Counted from the first letter of the stretch, positions 40,847 to 49,550 are shown. The stretch: 64,000 nucleotides of DNA from Agrobacterium larrymoorei (GCF_013322225.1 NZ_JAAMFB010000003.1:124001-188000), one strand, 5' to 3'. Made by a program: numbers and translations. The notes: a model not told the origin generated them from the letters alone.

Positions 40847-41701
40847 TTAGTCGCGGAGCAGCTCGTTGATGCCGGTCTTGGACCGGGTCTTCTCGTCGAC
40901 GGTCTTGACGATGACGGCGCAGTAGAGGCTTGGACCCATCTCGCCGTTCGGGAACGGCTTGCCGGGCATAGCGCCTGCAACGACGACCGAGTAGGGGGGT
41001 ACTTCGCCATAGGAGATTTCGCCGGTGGCGCGGTTCACGATCTTGGTGGACTTGCCGATATAGACGCCCATGCCAAGCACGGAGCCCTCGCGGATGATGC
41101 AGCCTTCAACGACTTCCGAACGCGCGCCGATGAAGCAGTTGTCTTCGATGATGGTCGGACCAGCCTGAAGCGGCTCCAGAACGCCGCCGATGCCAACGCC
41201 GCCGGAAAGGTGAACATGCTTGCCGATCTGCGCACAGGAGCCGACGGTCGCCCATGTATCGACCATGGTGCCTTCATCGACATAAGCGCCGAGATTGACG
41301 AAGGATGGCATCAGCACCACGTTCTTGGCAACATAGGCAGAGCGGCGCACGACGGCGTTCGGCACGGCGCGGAAACCTGCGGCGCGGAACTGGTTCTCGC
41401 CCCAGTTCTCGAACTTGGAAGGCACCTTGTCCCACCATGTGGATTCGCCCGGACCGCCTGTGACGATTTCCATGTCGTTGAGGCGGAAGGACAGCAGCAC
41501 GGCCTTTTTCAGCCACTGGTTCACCGTCCAGTTCCCGTCAGCGCCCTTTTCAGCGACGCGGACCTGACCGGCGTCCAGAAGGTTCAGCGAGGTTTCGACT
41601 GCATCGCGGATTTCGCCCTTGGTGGAAAGGTTCACGCTGTCGCGATTTTCGAAGGCGGTTTCGATGATTTTTTCGAGGGAGCCAAGTTCCGAGCTGCTCA
41701 T
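40847..41701 (-). CDS. dapD: 2,3,4,5-tetrahydropyridine-2,6-dicarboxylate N-succinyltransferase
   Basis: DapD succinylates tetrahydrodipicolinate just before the DapC and DapE steps. The 284-residue protein contains the left-handed beta-helix hexapeptide repeats ([34 protein letters not shown]). It also has the family segment [20 protein letters not shown]. It is first in the dapD-dapE-membrane protein unit. The 123-base gap to the divergent LOG gene must contain its promoter. Confidence 0.97.
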   Translation of the reverse strand: MSSSELGSLEKIIETAFENRDSVNLSTKGEIRDAVETSLNLLDAGQVRVAEKGADGNWTVNQWLKKAVLLSFRLNDMEIVTGGPGESTWWDKVPSKFENWGENQFRAAGFRAVPNAVVRRSAYVAKNVVLMPSFVNLGAYVDEGTMVDTWATVGSCAQIGKHVHLSGGVGIGGVLEPLQAGPTIIEDNCFIGARSEVVEGCIIREGSVLGMGVYIGKSTKIVNRATGEISYGEVPPYSVVVAGAMPGKPFPNGEMGPSLYCAVIVKTVDEKTRSKTGINELLRD

Positions 41702-41824
41702 GAGAATTCCTTAAACTTCGCTGACTATCGTCAAATGCAGGGAAACATCCGCACCGCTGGCCGGACACGGCCAATTGCTCTAAGCGAGTGTTCCAAAGGC
41801 GTCAATGTGATTTGATGCGGGCGA

Positions 41825-42700
41825 ATGAAAGGCATGGAAATGGCGAAACTTAAAAACGGCAAGCTGCGGCGCAAGGACGGCGTCTGGGACCCATTAAAGA
41901 GCAGCTCCGATGACAAGCAGCATGCCGAGGTCGTTCCGCAGACCCCGCAAACCGCCTCGCCATCCTACCGTCTCGCCTACACCGACACAGATTTCCTCTG
42001 CCGTGAAGAGCTGCGCCCTATCCGTCTCCAGCTGGAGCTTCTGAAAACGGAAATGGTGCTGTCCGAGCGCGGCATCAAATCGACAGTGGTTCTCTTCGGC
42101 GGCGCTCGTATTCCCGAACCGGGTGCGAGTGCCTGGGCGGCTCGCAACGACAGACAGAAGAAAAATCTCGAAGCCGCCTCGGTCTATTACGAGGAGGCGC
42201 GCAAATTTGCGAAAATCTGCGCTTTGGAAGCGGAAAAACACGATCACCGTGAGTATGTCGTCGTCACCGGCGGCGGGCCGGGCGTGATGGAGGCAGGAAA
42301 TCGCGGCGCTTCGGAGGCGGGCGCACCCTCTATCGGCCTCAACATCGTGCTACCGCATGAACAGGCCCCCAATCCCTATGTGACGCCGGAACTTGCCTTC
42401 AACTTCCACTATTTTGCCATCCGCAAGATGCATTTCCTGATGCGCGCCAAAGCGGTTGTGGTGTTTCCCGGCGGCTTTGGCACGATGGACGAGCTTTTTG
42501 AAACGCTGACGCTCATCCAGACCAAGCGCATGGCCCCAATCCCGCTTATCCTGTTCGGAGAGGCGTTCTGGCATTCCATCGTCAACTTCAAGGCGCTTGC
42601 CGATTTCGGCACCATCGCCCCGGAAGACATGGAGCTGCTGCACTTCGTGGAAACCGCCGACGATGCTTGGAAGATCATTGCGGACTATTATGAGCATTGA
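41825..42700 (+). CDS. LOG-family protein (TIGR00730-type nucleotide phosphoribohydrolase-like)
   Basis: This 291-residue protein carries both LOG motifs, VTGGGPGVMEAGNRGA and FPGGFGTMDELFE. These form the nucleotide 5'-monophosphate phosphoribohydrolase site known from cytokinin-activating LOG enzymes. Such proteins were often mislabelled lysine decarboxylases. The N-terminal 60 residues are basic and variable, and three in-frame ATGs (41825, 41834, 41840) are possible. In plant-associated bacteria LOG can release free cytokinin; here a housekeeping role in nucleotide metabolism is equally likely. Confidence 0.88.
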   Translation: MKGMEMAKLKNGKLRRKDGVWDPLKSSSDDKQHAEVVPQTPQTASPSYRLAYTDTDFLCREELRPIRLQLELLKTEMVLSERGIKSTVVLFGGARIPEPGASAWAARNDRQKKNLEAASVYYEEARKFAKICALEAEKHDHREYVVVTGGGPGVMEAGNRGASEAGAPSIGLNIVLPHEQAPNPYVTPELAFNFHYFAIRKMHFLMRAKAVVVFPGGFGTMDELFETLTLIQTKRMAPIPLILFGEAFWHSIVNFKALADFGTIAPEDMELLHFVETADDAWKIIADYYEH

Positions 42701-42745
42701 GTTTTCTTGGGGAGGGGAGGGCAGTGCCATAGCTACACCCACCAA

Positions 42746-42828
42746 CGTCATCCTCGGGCTTGACCCGAGGATCTACTACGATTGATTAAGGGGTTCGTTA
42801 GATCCTCGGCTCAAGGCCGAGGATGACG
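42746..42828. repeat. Intergenic inverted repeat, copy 3 of the GTCATCCTCGGG family
   Basis: CGTCATCCTCGGGCTTGACC and the inverse GGCCGAGGATGACG bound this copy, each half again palindromic. A further related half-unit, TCCCGCATCAAGTGCGGGAT, follows at 42841-42860, so the array is compound. It lies between the convergent LOG and nucleoside hydrolase genes. Confidence 0.87.
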
Positions 42829-42894
42829 ATGGAGAGGGTGTCCCGCATCAAGTGCGGGATGACGGCGTGGGTGAGGCGGCCTCTTAGGCCCACG

Positions 42895-43839
42895 TCAAAT
42901 CCGGGCAAGCCGCTCCGTCAGCAGTTCGAAGAACCCGTCCGCGTCCACATCGCGCATCACCCGCGCATTGGCCGGGCGACCCGTGACCTTCCACCAGTCC
43001 ACCACGGTCATGCCCATGGTAAGCTCGGAGTTCACCTCGATCTCGACATTGCAGTCACGGCCACCGAACAGTTCCGGTTTGATCAGATAGGCGATCACGC
43101 TCGGATCGTGCAGCGGCCCGCCATCGGAGCCATATTTTTCGATATCGAAGCGTTCGAAGAACTCGAGCATTTCGACCATGGCAATGGCGGCGGGCGTGCC
43201 GATCTCGCGGATGCGAGCGACGCGGGCCTTGGTCGTCAGAAGTTGATGGGTGACGTCGAGCGGCATCATGACGAGTGGAATACCGGAACGAAAGACGATG
43301 TCTGCTGCATGCGGATCGACATAGATGTTGAATTCCGCCGCAGGCGTGATGTTGCCTCCCTCGAAGAAGCCGCCGCCCATCAGCACCAGTTCCTTGACGC
43401 GGGGCGCTATATCCGGTGCCTTCTGAAGCGCGGTCGCAACATTGGTGAGCGCGCCGAGCGTGCAGAGCGTCACCGTGCCCGCTGGTTCGCGGCGCAGGGT
43501 CTCGATGATGAAGTCGATCGCGTTCTGCGACTGCGCTTCAAGCGTCGGCTCCGGCAGTGTCGGGCCATCAAGGCCGGTCGAACCGTGCACATGCTCGGCG
43601 GTAATCGGCGCGCGAACCAGCGGGCGCTCGCAGCCTTCGTAAACGGGAATTTCCGTGCGCTTGCACAGCTCCAGCATAATGCGGATGTTGCGGCTGGTCA
43701 GCTTCAGCGGCACGTTGCCTGCAACTGCGCAGAGGCCGAGGATTTCGATTTCCTCGGGGCTCGCCAACGCAAGCATGATGGCTGCTGCATCGTCCTGTCC
43801 CGGATCGGTGTCGATGATGATTTTTCTGCGCTCGGCCAT
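42895..43839 (-). CDS. Nucleoside hydrolase (inosine-uridine preferring family)
   Basis: This 314-residue enzyme hydrolyses the N-glycosidic bond of ribonucleosides. The calcium-binding signature is IIIDTDPGQDDAAAIMLALA. The catalytic His region is PLHDPSVIAYLI, and GALTNVATALQ is also conserved. Purine or pyrimidine preference cannot be set from the sequence. It is a single-gene unit divergent from the hsp20 promoter. Ribose released could be phosphorylated by RbsK from this same window. Confidence 0.93.
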   Translation of the reverse strand: MAERRKIIIDTDPGQDDAAAIMLALASPEEIEILGLCAVAGNVPLKLTSRNIRIMLELCKRTEIPVYEGCERPLVRAPITAEHVHGSTGLDGPTLPEPTLEAQSQNAIDFIIETLRREPAGTVTLCTLGALTNVATALQKAPDIAPRVKELVLMGGGFFEGGNITPAAEFNIYVDPHAADIVFRSGIPLVMMPLDVTHQLLTTKARVARIREIGTPAAIAMVEMLEFFERFDIEKYGSDGGPLHDPSVIAYLIKPELFGGRDCNVEIEVNSELTMGMTVVDWWKVTGRPANARVMRDVDADGFFELLTERLARI

Positions 43840-43925
43840 AGATTGATCCTGTCTTGCTTTGGTGTGTCTTTTCTGGCGGCTTTGAAGGGCTTGTCAAGCT
43901 CAAGCGCATTTCGCTCTACCATCGC

Positions 43926-43955
43926 CTTGAGTTTCAAACACCATATTACCATATG
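43926..43955 (+). promoter_or_regulatory. Candidate sigma-32 (RpoH) heat-shock promoter
   Basis: CTTGAG (43926-43931) is separated by 17 bases from CCATATG (43949-43955), close to the alphaproteobacterial RpoH pattern of CTTGAA and C-ATAT. It lies 60 bases before the Hsp20 ATG, the right strand and place for heat-shock control. Confidence 0.65.
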
Positions 43956-44014
43956 CACAAAGGCCGCCGCTTAAGGGGCTGAACAAGGTCGCTTGGATAC
44001 AAGGACAGGAAGAT

Positions 44015-44440
44015 ATGAGCCGCATGACGCCGTTCACGCACCCGCTGATGCTGGGGTTCGATGCCATGGAAAAAACGCTGGAGCGTATGGCGAAATCGAA
44101 TGACGGCTATCCTCCCTACAATATCGAACGTCTTGCGGCGGAAGGCGGAAGCCCCGAACGTTTACGCATCACCATAGCCGTTGCCGGTTTTTCCGAAGAC
44201 GATCTGGATGTAACGACAGCCGATAACCAGCTCATTATTCGCGGACGCCAGCAGGAGCAGGAAAAGCGGGATTACCTGCATCGTGGCATTGCTGCACGCC
44301 AGTTTCAACGGGTCTTCGTGCTAGCGGATGGCATGCAGGTAAACGACGCCCGGCTCAAAAACGGGCTTTTGTCGATCGAACTTATCCGTCCTGAAATGGC
44401 CAACATAGTGAAGAAAATTAACATTTCCGTCCCAGACTAG
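44015..44440 (+). CDS. Small heat-shock protein, Hsp20/IbpA class A type
   Basis: This 141-residue holdase has an alpha-crystallin domain. The N-terminus (MTPFTHPLMLGFDAMEKTLE) and YPPYNIER are typical of rhizobial class A sHsps. The conserved C-terminal motif is ARLKNGLLSIEL, here with NGLL in place of GVL. It sits behind a sigma-32-like promoter and is followed by a DUF1150 gene, a frequent alphaproteobacterial pair. I did not find an obvious ROSE thermosensor in the short leader. Confidence 0.93.
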   Translation: MSRMTPFTHPLMLGFDAMEKTLERMAKSNDGYPPYNIERLAAEGGSPERLRITIAVAGFSEDDLDVTTADNQLIIRGRQQEQEKRDYLHRGIAARQFQRVFVLADGMQVNDARLKNGLLSIELIRPEMANIVKKINISVPD

Positions 44441-44501
44441 GATTCTGGACGCTCAGGCGACGCATATCGGCGCAGCGGTCCTGGAATATGGAGGCTGGAA
44501 A

Positions 44502-44759
44502 ATGCTTTTGAAAGAAGCGCATGCGCGCCTGACGAGATCCCAGCTTGCTCACATTGGAGCAGGGGAAGTGGGATATATCCGCAAGATGCGCGCCGAGCAG
44601 GTCACGGAATGTTTCCCGGAAGCTCCTCAGATCGATCCCGGTCTCGACCTCTGGGCGCTGTTTGGCGCGGACGGCACACCGATTCTGCTAACGGACAATC
44701 GCTCCAGCACCTTCTTCAAGGCCGCCGAGGATGAGTTGCGCACCGTCAGCCTGCACTAG
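44502..44759 (+). CDS. DUF1150-family protein
   Basis: This 85-residue protein contains LTRSQLAHIGAGEVGYIRKM and LWALFGADGTPILLTDNRSS, the full DUF1150 pattern. Nothing is known of its activity from sequence. It lies 61 bases after hsp20 on the same strand and is likely expressed with it under heat shock; the linkage is widespread in rhizobia. A strong hairpin at 44815 follows. Confidence 0.88.
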   Translation: MLLKEAHARLTRSQLAHIGAGEVGYIRKMRAEQVTECFPEAPQIDPGLDLWALFGADGTPILLTDNRSSTFFKAAEDELRTVSLH

Positions 44760-44814
44760 GCGCGCTTTAATTGTCCTCTGGTTCTGGCTACAGATGCATT
44801 GCTCTGCAAGTTGA

Positions 44815-44837
44815 AAGGCCCGCAAACTGCGGGCCTT
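44815..44837. terminator. Bidirectional hairpin terminator
   Basis: AAGGCCCGCA (44815-44824) and TGCGGGCCTT (44828-44837) form a perfect 10-bp stem with a three-base loop. It lies between the convergent DUF1150 and EF-hand genes. T-runs are short on both sides. Confidence 0.7.
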
Positions 44838-44856
44838 GTCGTATATGATCTGACGC

Positions 44857-45438
44857 TTACAGGAATGGACGGTCCGGCATGTCATCGATGTTGATGGTGC
44901 CGTCATTGTTCTTGTCGAGGCGGGTGAACATCTTGTCTCCGGCCGCAGTGAATTCCGCCTTGCTGATCTGGCCATTGCCATCGGTGTCGGCCATGGCGAA
45001 CATGCCGTTCATCCTGCCTTTGCCCTTGCCCCAACCCTTGCCCTCGGCGCGGGTTTCATGGCGCTTGCCTTCATGTTTACCTGCCTTGTCGCCCTCGGCC
45101 TTTGCATTTTCTTTTTCAGGGCGAGGGTTAGCTTCGCGCCAGGCTTCCATCTTGGTCTTGCGATAATCACGCATTTCCTTCGGCGTGATCGAACCGTCCT
45201 TGTCGGCGTCGATCTCGGTGAAGAGCGCGTCCTGACGGGTGGTGAATTCTTCCTTGGTCACCTTGCCGTCCTTGTTCGTGTCAGCCGTCTTCAGCAGATA
45301 AACGAACGCCATTTCCGGGCGCATGGGAGGTCCATGCCTGTCCGGGCCACCGCGTGGTGCGGCAAATGCCATTGGTGCCGCAGCGCTGAGCAACAGGGCG
45401 CCGCCAAGAGCAGTGAGGGCGATTTTTCGTTTCATCAT
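44857..45438 (-). CDS. Secreted EF-hand calcium-binding protein
   Basis: This 193-residue protein has a Sec signal peptide (MMKRKIALTALGGALLLSAA, cleavage near AFA-AP). It has four EF-hand loops: DTNKDGKVTKEE (53-64), DADKDGSITPKE (77-88), DTDGNGQISKAE (151-162) and DKNNDGTINIDD (175-186). The last loop ends in Asp rather than the usual Glu. The two pairs are joined by a Lys/Glu/Gly-rich linker of about 50 residues. It is probably a periplasmic calcium buffer or sensor. No partner gene is adjacent. Confidence 0.9.
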   Translation of the reverse strand: MMKRKIALTALGGALLLSAAAPMAFAAPRGGPDRHGPPMRPEMAFVYLLKTADTNKDGKVTKEEFTTRQDALFTEIDADKDGSITPKEMRDYRKTKMEAWREANPRPEKENAKAEGDKAGKHEGKRHETRAEGKGWGKGKGRMNGMFAMADTDGNGQISKAEFTAAGDKMFTRLDKNNDGTINIDDMPDRPFL

Positions 45439-45544
45439 CGTCGTTACCTTTCCTTTGGTGTCCCTTTAGAGAAAGGTATGGGCCTCGACGCCATGTCGCC
45501 ACTTAAACATCCGTAAGGTGGATGAAGAATTGGTAATATATCCG

Positions 45545-46270
45545 CTAAGCTTTGTGACGCTCCTCGTTCAAAACATCGAGGAACGATGCAAGATCGTCGG
45601 TGATGTAGTCGATGTGGTCGTCTGTCTCGGCAGGGATTTCCCATCGCTCCATGACGATACCTTCAAGGTTGCGCGGCACCAGAAGAACGGTTTTCATGCC
45701 AAGTGTCTTGGGGGCAGTCAGGTTGCGCGGCAGGTCCTCGAACATCGCTGCCTTGGTCGTGTCGAGATTCTGCAGCGCCGCGAACTTTTCATATGTCTGG
45801 CTGGCAGGCTTGGGCAGGTATCCGGCAGCAACAATATCGAAGATATCCTCGAAATGATCGAGGATTCCGAGCGCACCGGCAGCCGCCTGCGCATGTTTGA
45901 CGCTGCCATTGGTCAGAATGAACTTGCGACCGGGGAGGGCCTTGATCGCCTCACCCAGTTTTGGATCTGGAAGCAGCGCCGAATAGTCGATGGCATGCGC
46001 CTTTTCCAGAAAGTCGTTGGGGTCGATGCCGTAATGGATCATCAGCCCCTGAAGCGTCGTGCCGTGCTCATGGTAATAGCGCTTTTGCAGGCTACGAGCC
46101 TCGTCCGTCTCCATCTGCAACAGCTCGGCCACATAGGCGGTCATGTTGCTATCGATCTGTGAGAAGAGGTTGATGTGGTGCGGATAGAGCGTGTTGTCGA
46201 GGTCGAAGACCCATTCGCTCACATGACTGAAGTCCGCTGCGTCCGGGCTGTTTTTCGGCTTTGTGTTCAT
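45545..46270 (-). CDS. HAD-family pyrimidine 5'-nucleotidase
   Basis: This 241-residue haloacid-dehalogenase-like hydrolase has motif I WVFDLDNTLYPHHINLFSQI, motif II as KFILTNGSVKHAQ and motif III/IV around MFEDLPRNLTAPKTLGMKT. The wording DNTLYP is typical of the SDT1/YjjG-like pyrimidine 5'-nucleotidase group. ATG 46270 is chosen because the sequence upstream in frame is unlike any HAD protein. Its neighbour argB lies about 1 kb upstream on the same strand with the EamA gene opposite. Confidence 0.9.
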   Translation of the reverse strand: MNTKPKNSPDAADFSHVSEWVFDLDNTLYPHHINLFSQIDSNMTAYVAELLQMETDEARSLQKRYYHEHGTTLQGLMIHYGIDPNDFLEKAHAIDYSALLPDPKLGEAIKALPGRKFILTNGSVKHAQAAAGALGILDHFEDIFDIVAAGYLPKPASQTYEKFAALQNLDTTKAAMFEDLPRNLTAPKTLGMKTVLLVPRNLEGIVMERWEIPAETDDHIDYITDDLASFLDVLNEERHKA

Positions 46271-46375
46271 GGCAGGCTTTATGCCTGCTTCTGCCAGTAA
46301 AGAAAATCGAAAAGGCGACGGGTTCTGTGCTTTCCGAGCTTGGGTAGGAAAACATCTGCGTGGTAGCGATGGTGT

Positions 46376-47278
46376 ATGGAACTCTGGATACCTATCACCA
46401 TCGCGGCTGCCTTCATGCAGAACCTGCGCTCTGCCTTGCAGAAACACCTGCAAGGCTCGCTCGGCACACGTGGCGCGAGCTTCGTTCGCTTCGGCTACGG
46501 CTTTCCGCTGGCGGTACTTTATGTGCTTTTCCTCCGCTATGGCGCAGGTGAAATCTTTCCATCATTCGGCCTGTCGTTTTTTATATGGGCGGTGATCGGT
46601 GGGCTGGCGCAAATTTTTGCGACCATGATGCTTGTGTATCTGTTTTCGCTGCGAAACTTCGCGGTCGGCACGGCCTATTCGAAAACGGAGCCGGTGCAGG
46701 CGGCGCTGTTTGGCTTCCTCATCCTCGGTGAAAGACTGACGACCGGTTCAATCATCGCCATCAGTGTCGGCATCGTCGGCGTCATGATCATTTCCATGGC
46801 GCGCATGCCGCTGTCGTGGCGCAGTCTACTGGTGGCCATGACAAGCCGGACAGCCCTTATCGGCATCGCGTCCGGTGGCGTCTTCGGCATTTCGGCGGTT
46901 GCCTACCGCAGCGCTTCGCTATCACTGGAGGGGGCGGGGGCGATCATGTCCGCAGCCGCCACGCTTGCCTGCGTCACCACATTTCAGACAGTGTTCATGC
47001 TGGTGTGGATGTTCTGGAAAGACAAACGGGAAATCGTGCAGGTGCTGGTGACGTGGCGCTCATCTGCTTTGGTCGGTATCGCAGGCGTCCTGGGGTCTGC
47101 TTGCTGGTTCACCGCCATGACACTGCAACAGGTCGCTTACGTGCGGGCGCTCGGGCAGATCGAACTGGTGTTCACCTTCATGGCTTCCTACTTCCTGTTC
47201 CGGGAGCGGGCGAATGCCATGGAGATTGCAGGATGCCTGCTGATCGTCACAGGCATCCTGGGGCTGTTGTTCTTTTGA
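46376..47278 (+). CDS. EamA/DMT-family transporter
   Basis: This 300-residue integral membrane protein has about ten helices in two EamA repeats. Each contains the drug/metabolite-transporter pattern, for example TAYSKTEPVQAALFGFLILG in the first and QVAYVRALGQIELVFTFMAS in the second. The substrate is unknown. The start MELWIPITIAAAFMQNLRSA follows the divergent nucleotidase gene by 105 bases. Its stop codon abuts the argB stop on the other strand with no base between. Confidence 0.9.
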   Translation: MELWIPITIAAAFMQNLRSALQKHLQGSLGTRGASFVRFGYGFPLAVLYVLFLRYGAGEIFPSFGLSFFIWAVIGGLAQIFATMMLVYLFSLRNFAVGTAYSKTEPVQAALFGFLILGERLTTGSIIAISVGIVGVMIISMARMPLSWRSLLVAMTSRTALIGIASGGVFGISAVAYRSASLSLEGAGAIMSAAATLACVTTFQTVFMLVWMFWKDKREIVQVLVTWRSSALVGIAGVLGSACWFTAMTLQQVAYVRALGQIELVFTFMASYFLFRERANAMEIAGCLLIVTGILGLLFF

Positions 47279-48163
47279 TCAGGGAACGATCAACGTTCCT
47301 GCGCCTTCGGTGAAGATTTCCAAGAGGACGGAGTGCGGCGTCTTGCCGTTGAGGATGACGACGCCCTGAACACCGGCCTGAATGGCCTCGATGCAGGTTT
47401 CGACCTTCGGGATCATCCCTCCGGAAATCGTGCCGTCCTTGATCAGCGCGCGCGCCTGAGAGACGGTCAACTCCTTGATCAATTCCTTGTTCTTGTCGAG
47501 AACGCCTTCAACATCGGTCAGGAACAGCAGGCGGCTGGCGTGCAAAGCTCCGGCGATCGCACCTGCAAAGGTATCCGCGTTGATGTTGTAGGTCGCACCA
47601 TCTCGGCCGGGCGCGACGGGAGCGATGACCGGGATCATTTCGGACTTGGCCAGAAGGTCGAGCAGCGTGCGGTCGACTTCCACGACTTCGCCCACGAAGC
47701 CAAGGTCGAGAACGCGTTCGATATTGCTGTCGGGATCGATCACGGTCTTGCGTGCCTTTTCGGCGAAGACCATGTTGCCGTCCTTGCCGCAAAGACCGAT
47801 CGCCCATTCGCCCGTCTGGTTGATGAGTGCGACGATTTCCTTGTTGATTGAACCCGCCAGTACCATCTCGACGATTTCCACGGTCTTTGCGTCGGTCACG
47901 CGCAGGCCGCCTTCGAACTTCGATTCGATACCCATCTTGGAGAGCATAGCGCCGATTTGCGGGCCGCCGCCATGAACGACGATCGGGTTGATACCGGACT
48001 GTTTCAGCAGTGCGATGTCTTCGGCAAAGGCCTTTCCGAGTGCGTGATCCCCCATGGCATGGCCGCCGTATTTCACCACGATGGTCTTGTTTTCATATTT
48101 TTGCATGAAGGGAAGGGCCTGAGCCAGAAGCCGGGCCTGCATTTCGCTTTCGGAACTTGCCAT
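47279..48163 (-). CDS. argB: Acetylglutamate kinase
   Basis: ArgB phosphorylates N-acetylglutamate, the second arginine-synthesis step and, in many bacteria, a PII-controlled step. The 294-residue protein shows [26 protein letters not shown] and the C-terminal [23 protein letters not shown] 48163 starts the conserved [15 protein letters not shown]; longer frames are unconserved. engB, yidC and rnpA lie upstream on the same strand but are separated by a divergent small gene. GlnD, which modifies PII, is also in this window. Confidence 0.96.
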   Translation of the reverse strand: MASSESEMQARLLAQALPFMQKYENKTIVVKYGGHAMGDHALGKAFAEDIALLKQSGINPIVVHGGGPQIGAMLSKMGIESKFEGGLRVTDAKTVEIVEMVLAGSINKEIVALINQTGEWAIGLCGKDGNMVFAEKARKTVIDPDSNIERVLDLGFVGEVVEVDRTLLDLLAKSEMIPVIAPVAPGRDGATYNINADTFAGAIAGALHASRLLFLTDVEGVLDKNKELIKELTVSQARALIKDGTISGGMIPKVETCIEAIQAGVQGVVILNGKTPHSVLLEIFTEGAGTLIVP

Positions 48164-48332
48164 CGAAAAAACCTCATCCTTGATTGCCGCGCTTTTAACC
48201 CATGTTTTTGACGGATGAAACAAGGATGCGGCCTACGCATCCAAGAAATTTCGAACACGTTTTTTCAAGGCCGCCCTATTTTCGTTGACATGGGGGTTCA
48301 ATCGGAACAGCTTTGTAGCGGGAGATGCGCCG

Positions 48333-48377
48333 TTTCCAGTGAGGGTTGCACTGGAAAGCCGTTACGCGAACGGTGGC
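48333..48377 (+). promoter_or_regulatory. Leader hairpins before the anti-sigma-like gene
   Basis: TTTCCAGTG (48333-48341) and CACTGGAAA (48349-48357) form a perfect 9-bp stem. It is followed at once by a second, CCGTT/AACGG stem around ACGCG. They lie within 75 bases of the ATG at 48405, in what should be the mRNA leader. No T-run follows, so a translational or stability role is more likely than termination. Confidence 0.4.
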
Positions 48378-48404
48378 GCGATGGATGTAGGAGTTCGATA
48401 ACGA

Positions 48405-48782
48405 ATGACCTTGCCGGATCGGGAGAAAAAGAGCGGCTTGAAGGATGAGGTGCTTGCGGGCGAATATGTGCTCGGCGCGCTGCCGGACGATGTGCGCGTT
48501 GAACTTGCCAAGCGCGTGAAAAGAGATCGCCAGTTTGCGGCCATGGTGCGCCGTTGGCAGGAAAATCTCGGAGAAACAGAAAGCCGTGACCGCCGCACTT
48601 TTGCGTCCTATATGGATGCATCGATGGATCACGCCTTGCGCAGACCGGATGACAGGCTTCACCGCAGCATTTACGGACGTTTCTCTATCATTTCATCATT
48701 ATGGAATTCGGCGCGCTTCTGGCGGCTGACGACACTTGCCGCGATCTTGTGGGCGATGGTGCTTCTTTTCACCATCGCCTAA
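48405..48782 (+). CDS. Small anti-sigma-factor-like membrane protein
   Basis: This 125-residue protein begins with EVLAGEYVLGALPDDVRVEL, which strongly resembles the N-terminus of RskA/ChrR-type anti-sigma factors. The middle is basic and hydrophilic. One membrane helix ends the chain (FWRLTTLAAILWAMVLLFTI), with almost no periplasmic part. Full anti-sigma factors of this class run to about 230 residues and sit beside an ECF sigma gene; neither is seen here. It could be a shortened anti-sigma factor or an orphan using the fold differently. Confidence 0.65.
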   Translation: MTLPDREKKSGLKDEVLAGEYVLGALPDDVRVELAKRVKRDRQFAAMVRRWQENLGETESRDRRTFASYMDASMDHALRRPDDRLHRSIYGRFSIISSLWNSARFWRLTTLAAILWAMVLLFTIA

Positions 48783-48849
48783 CGCATGTCTCGCAAACGT
48801 GTGCAGTGTTTTGCGTCGGAACGATGCGCTAAAACGATAAGTTGGAGCA

Positions 48850-48876
48850 CCTTCGCATTTCGAGAAAATGCGAAGG
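48850..48876. terminator. Bidirectional hairpin terminator
   Basis: CCTTCGCATTT (48850-48860) and AAATGCGAAGG (48866-48876) form a perfect 11-bp stem with loop CGAGA. It lies between the convergent anti-sigma-like gene and engB. Confidence 0.7.
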
Positions 48877-48887
48877 CACTCTCAACC

Positions 48888-49550
48888 TCAGGTCTGAGCG
48901 TAGCCGACGGTCCTGCAAACCTCGGCGCGCAATTCGTCCAGACCAGCAGATTTCTCCGAAGATGTTGCCAGGACTTCCGGGTAGGCGGCGGGGCGCTTGC
49001 GTATTTTTTCCAGCGTTTCGCTCACGAGGCGCGGAACCGCTGGTTCCTTGATCTTGTCGGTCTTGGTTAGAACGATCTGGTAGGACACAGCCGCTTTGTC
49101 GAGAAGCTTCAACACGTCCTCGTCGTTCTGCTTGATGCCGTGGCGAGAATCGATCAGCACGTAAACGCGCTTCAGGGTCGCTCGACCGCGCAGATAGTCG
49201 AAAACCAGCTTCGTCCAGTCGTCCACCTTATCCTTGGGGGCCTGAGCGTAGCCGTAGCCCGGCATATCAACCAATGCCATCGGCGGAAGATCATCACCCG
49301 CACCAGAATAGCCATCCGGAACGAAATAGTTCAGTTCCTGTGTGCGTCCAGGCGTATTGGATGTGCGCGCCAGTCCTTTGTGGCCGACCAGCGCATTGAT
49401 GAGCGACGACTTGCCGACGTTTGATCGTCCAGCGAAAGCGATTTCCGCCGGGCCTTCAGGTGGCAGGAACTTCATGGCGGGAACGCCGCGGATGAAAATC
49501 CACGGCCTTCCGAAGAGCGGCTTGTCCTGTGCGGGCTTGTCCGCCGTCAT
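48888..49550 (-). CDS. engB: Ribosome biogenesis GTP-binding protein EngB (YihA/YsxC)
   Basis: This 220-residue GTPase is needed for 50S assembly and cell division. The G1 motif is [20 protein letters not shown]3 is [10 protein letters not shown] and G4 is [13 protein letters not shown] 49550 gives the normal N-terminus; an in-frame start at 49667 would lie inside yidC. It overlaps yidC by four bases, so rpmH-rnpA-yidC-engB is a coupled chain. Confidence 0.95.
   Translation of the reverse strand: MTADKPAQDKPLFGRPWIFIRGVPAMKFLPPEGPAEIAFAGRSNVGKSSLINALVGHKGLARTSNTPGRTQELNYFVPDGYSGAGDDLPPMALVDMPGYGYAQAPKDKVDDWTKLVFDYLRGRATLKRVYVLIDSRHGIKQNDEDVLKLLDKAAVSYQIVLTKTDKIKEPAVPRLVSETLEKIRKRPAAYPEVLATSSEKSAGLDELRAEVCRTVGYAQT

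Noticed and set aside
39902-41815. 637-residue open frame antisense to dapE and dapD
   Set aside because: It spans two convincing genes and their gap; the translation has no family features.
41825-42700. Lysine decarboxylase annotation
   Set aside because: The PGGxGTxxE and GGGxGxM motifs define LOG phosphoribohydrolases; no PLP-enzyme motif is present.
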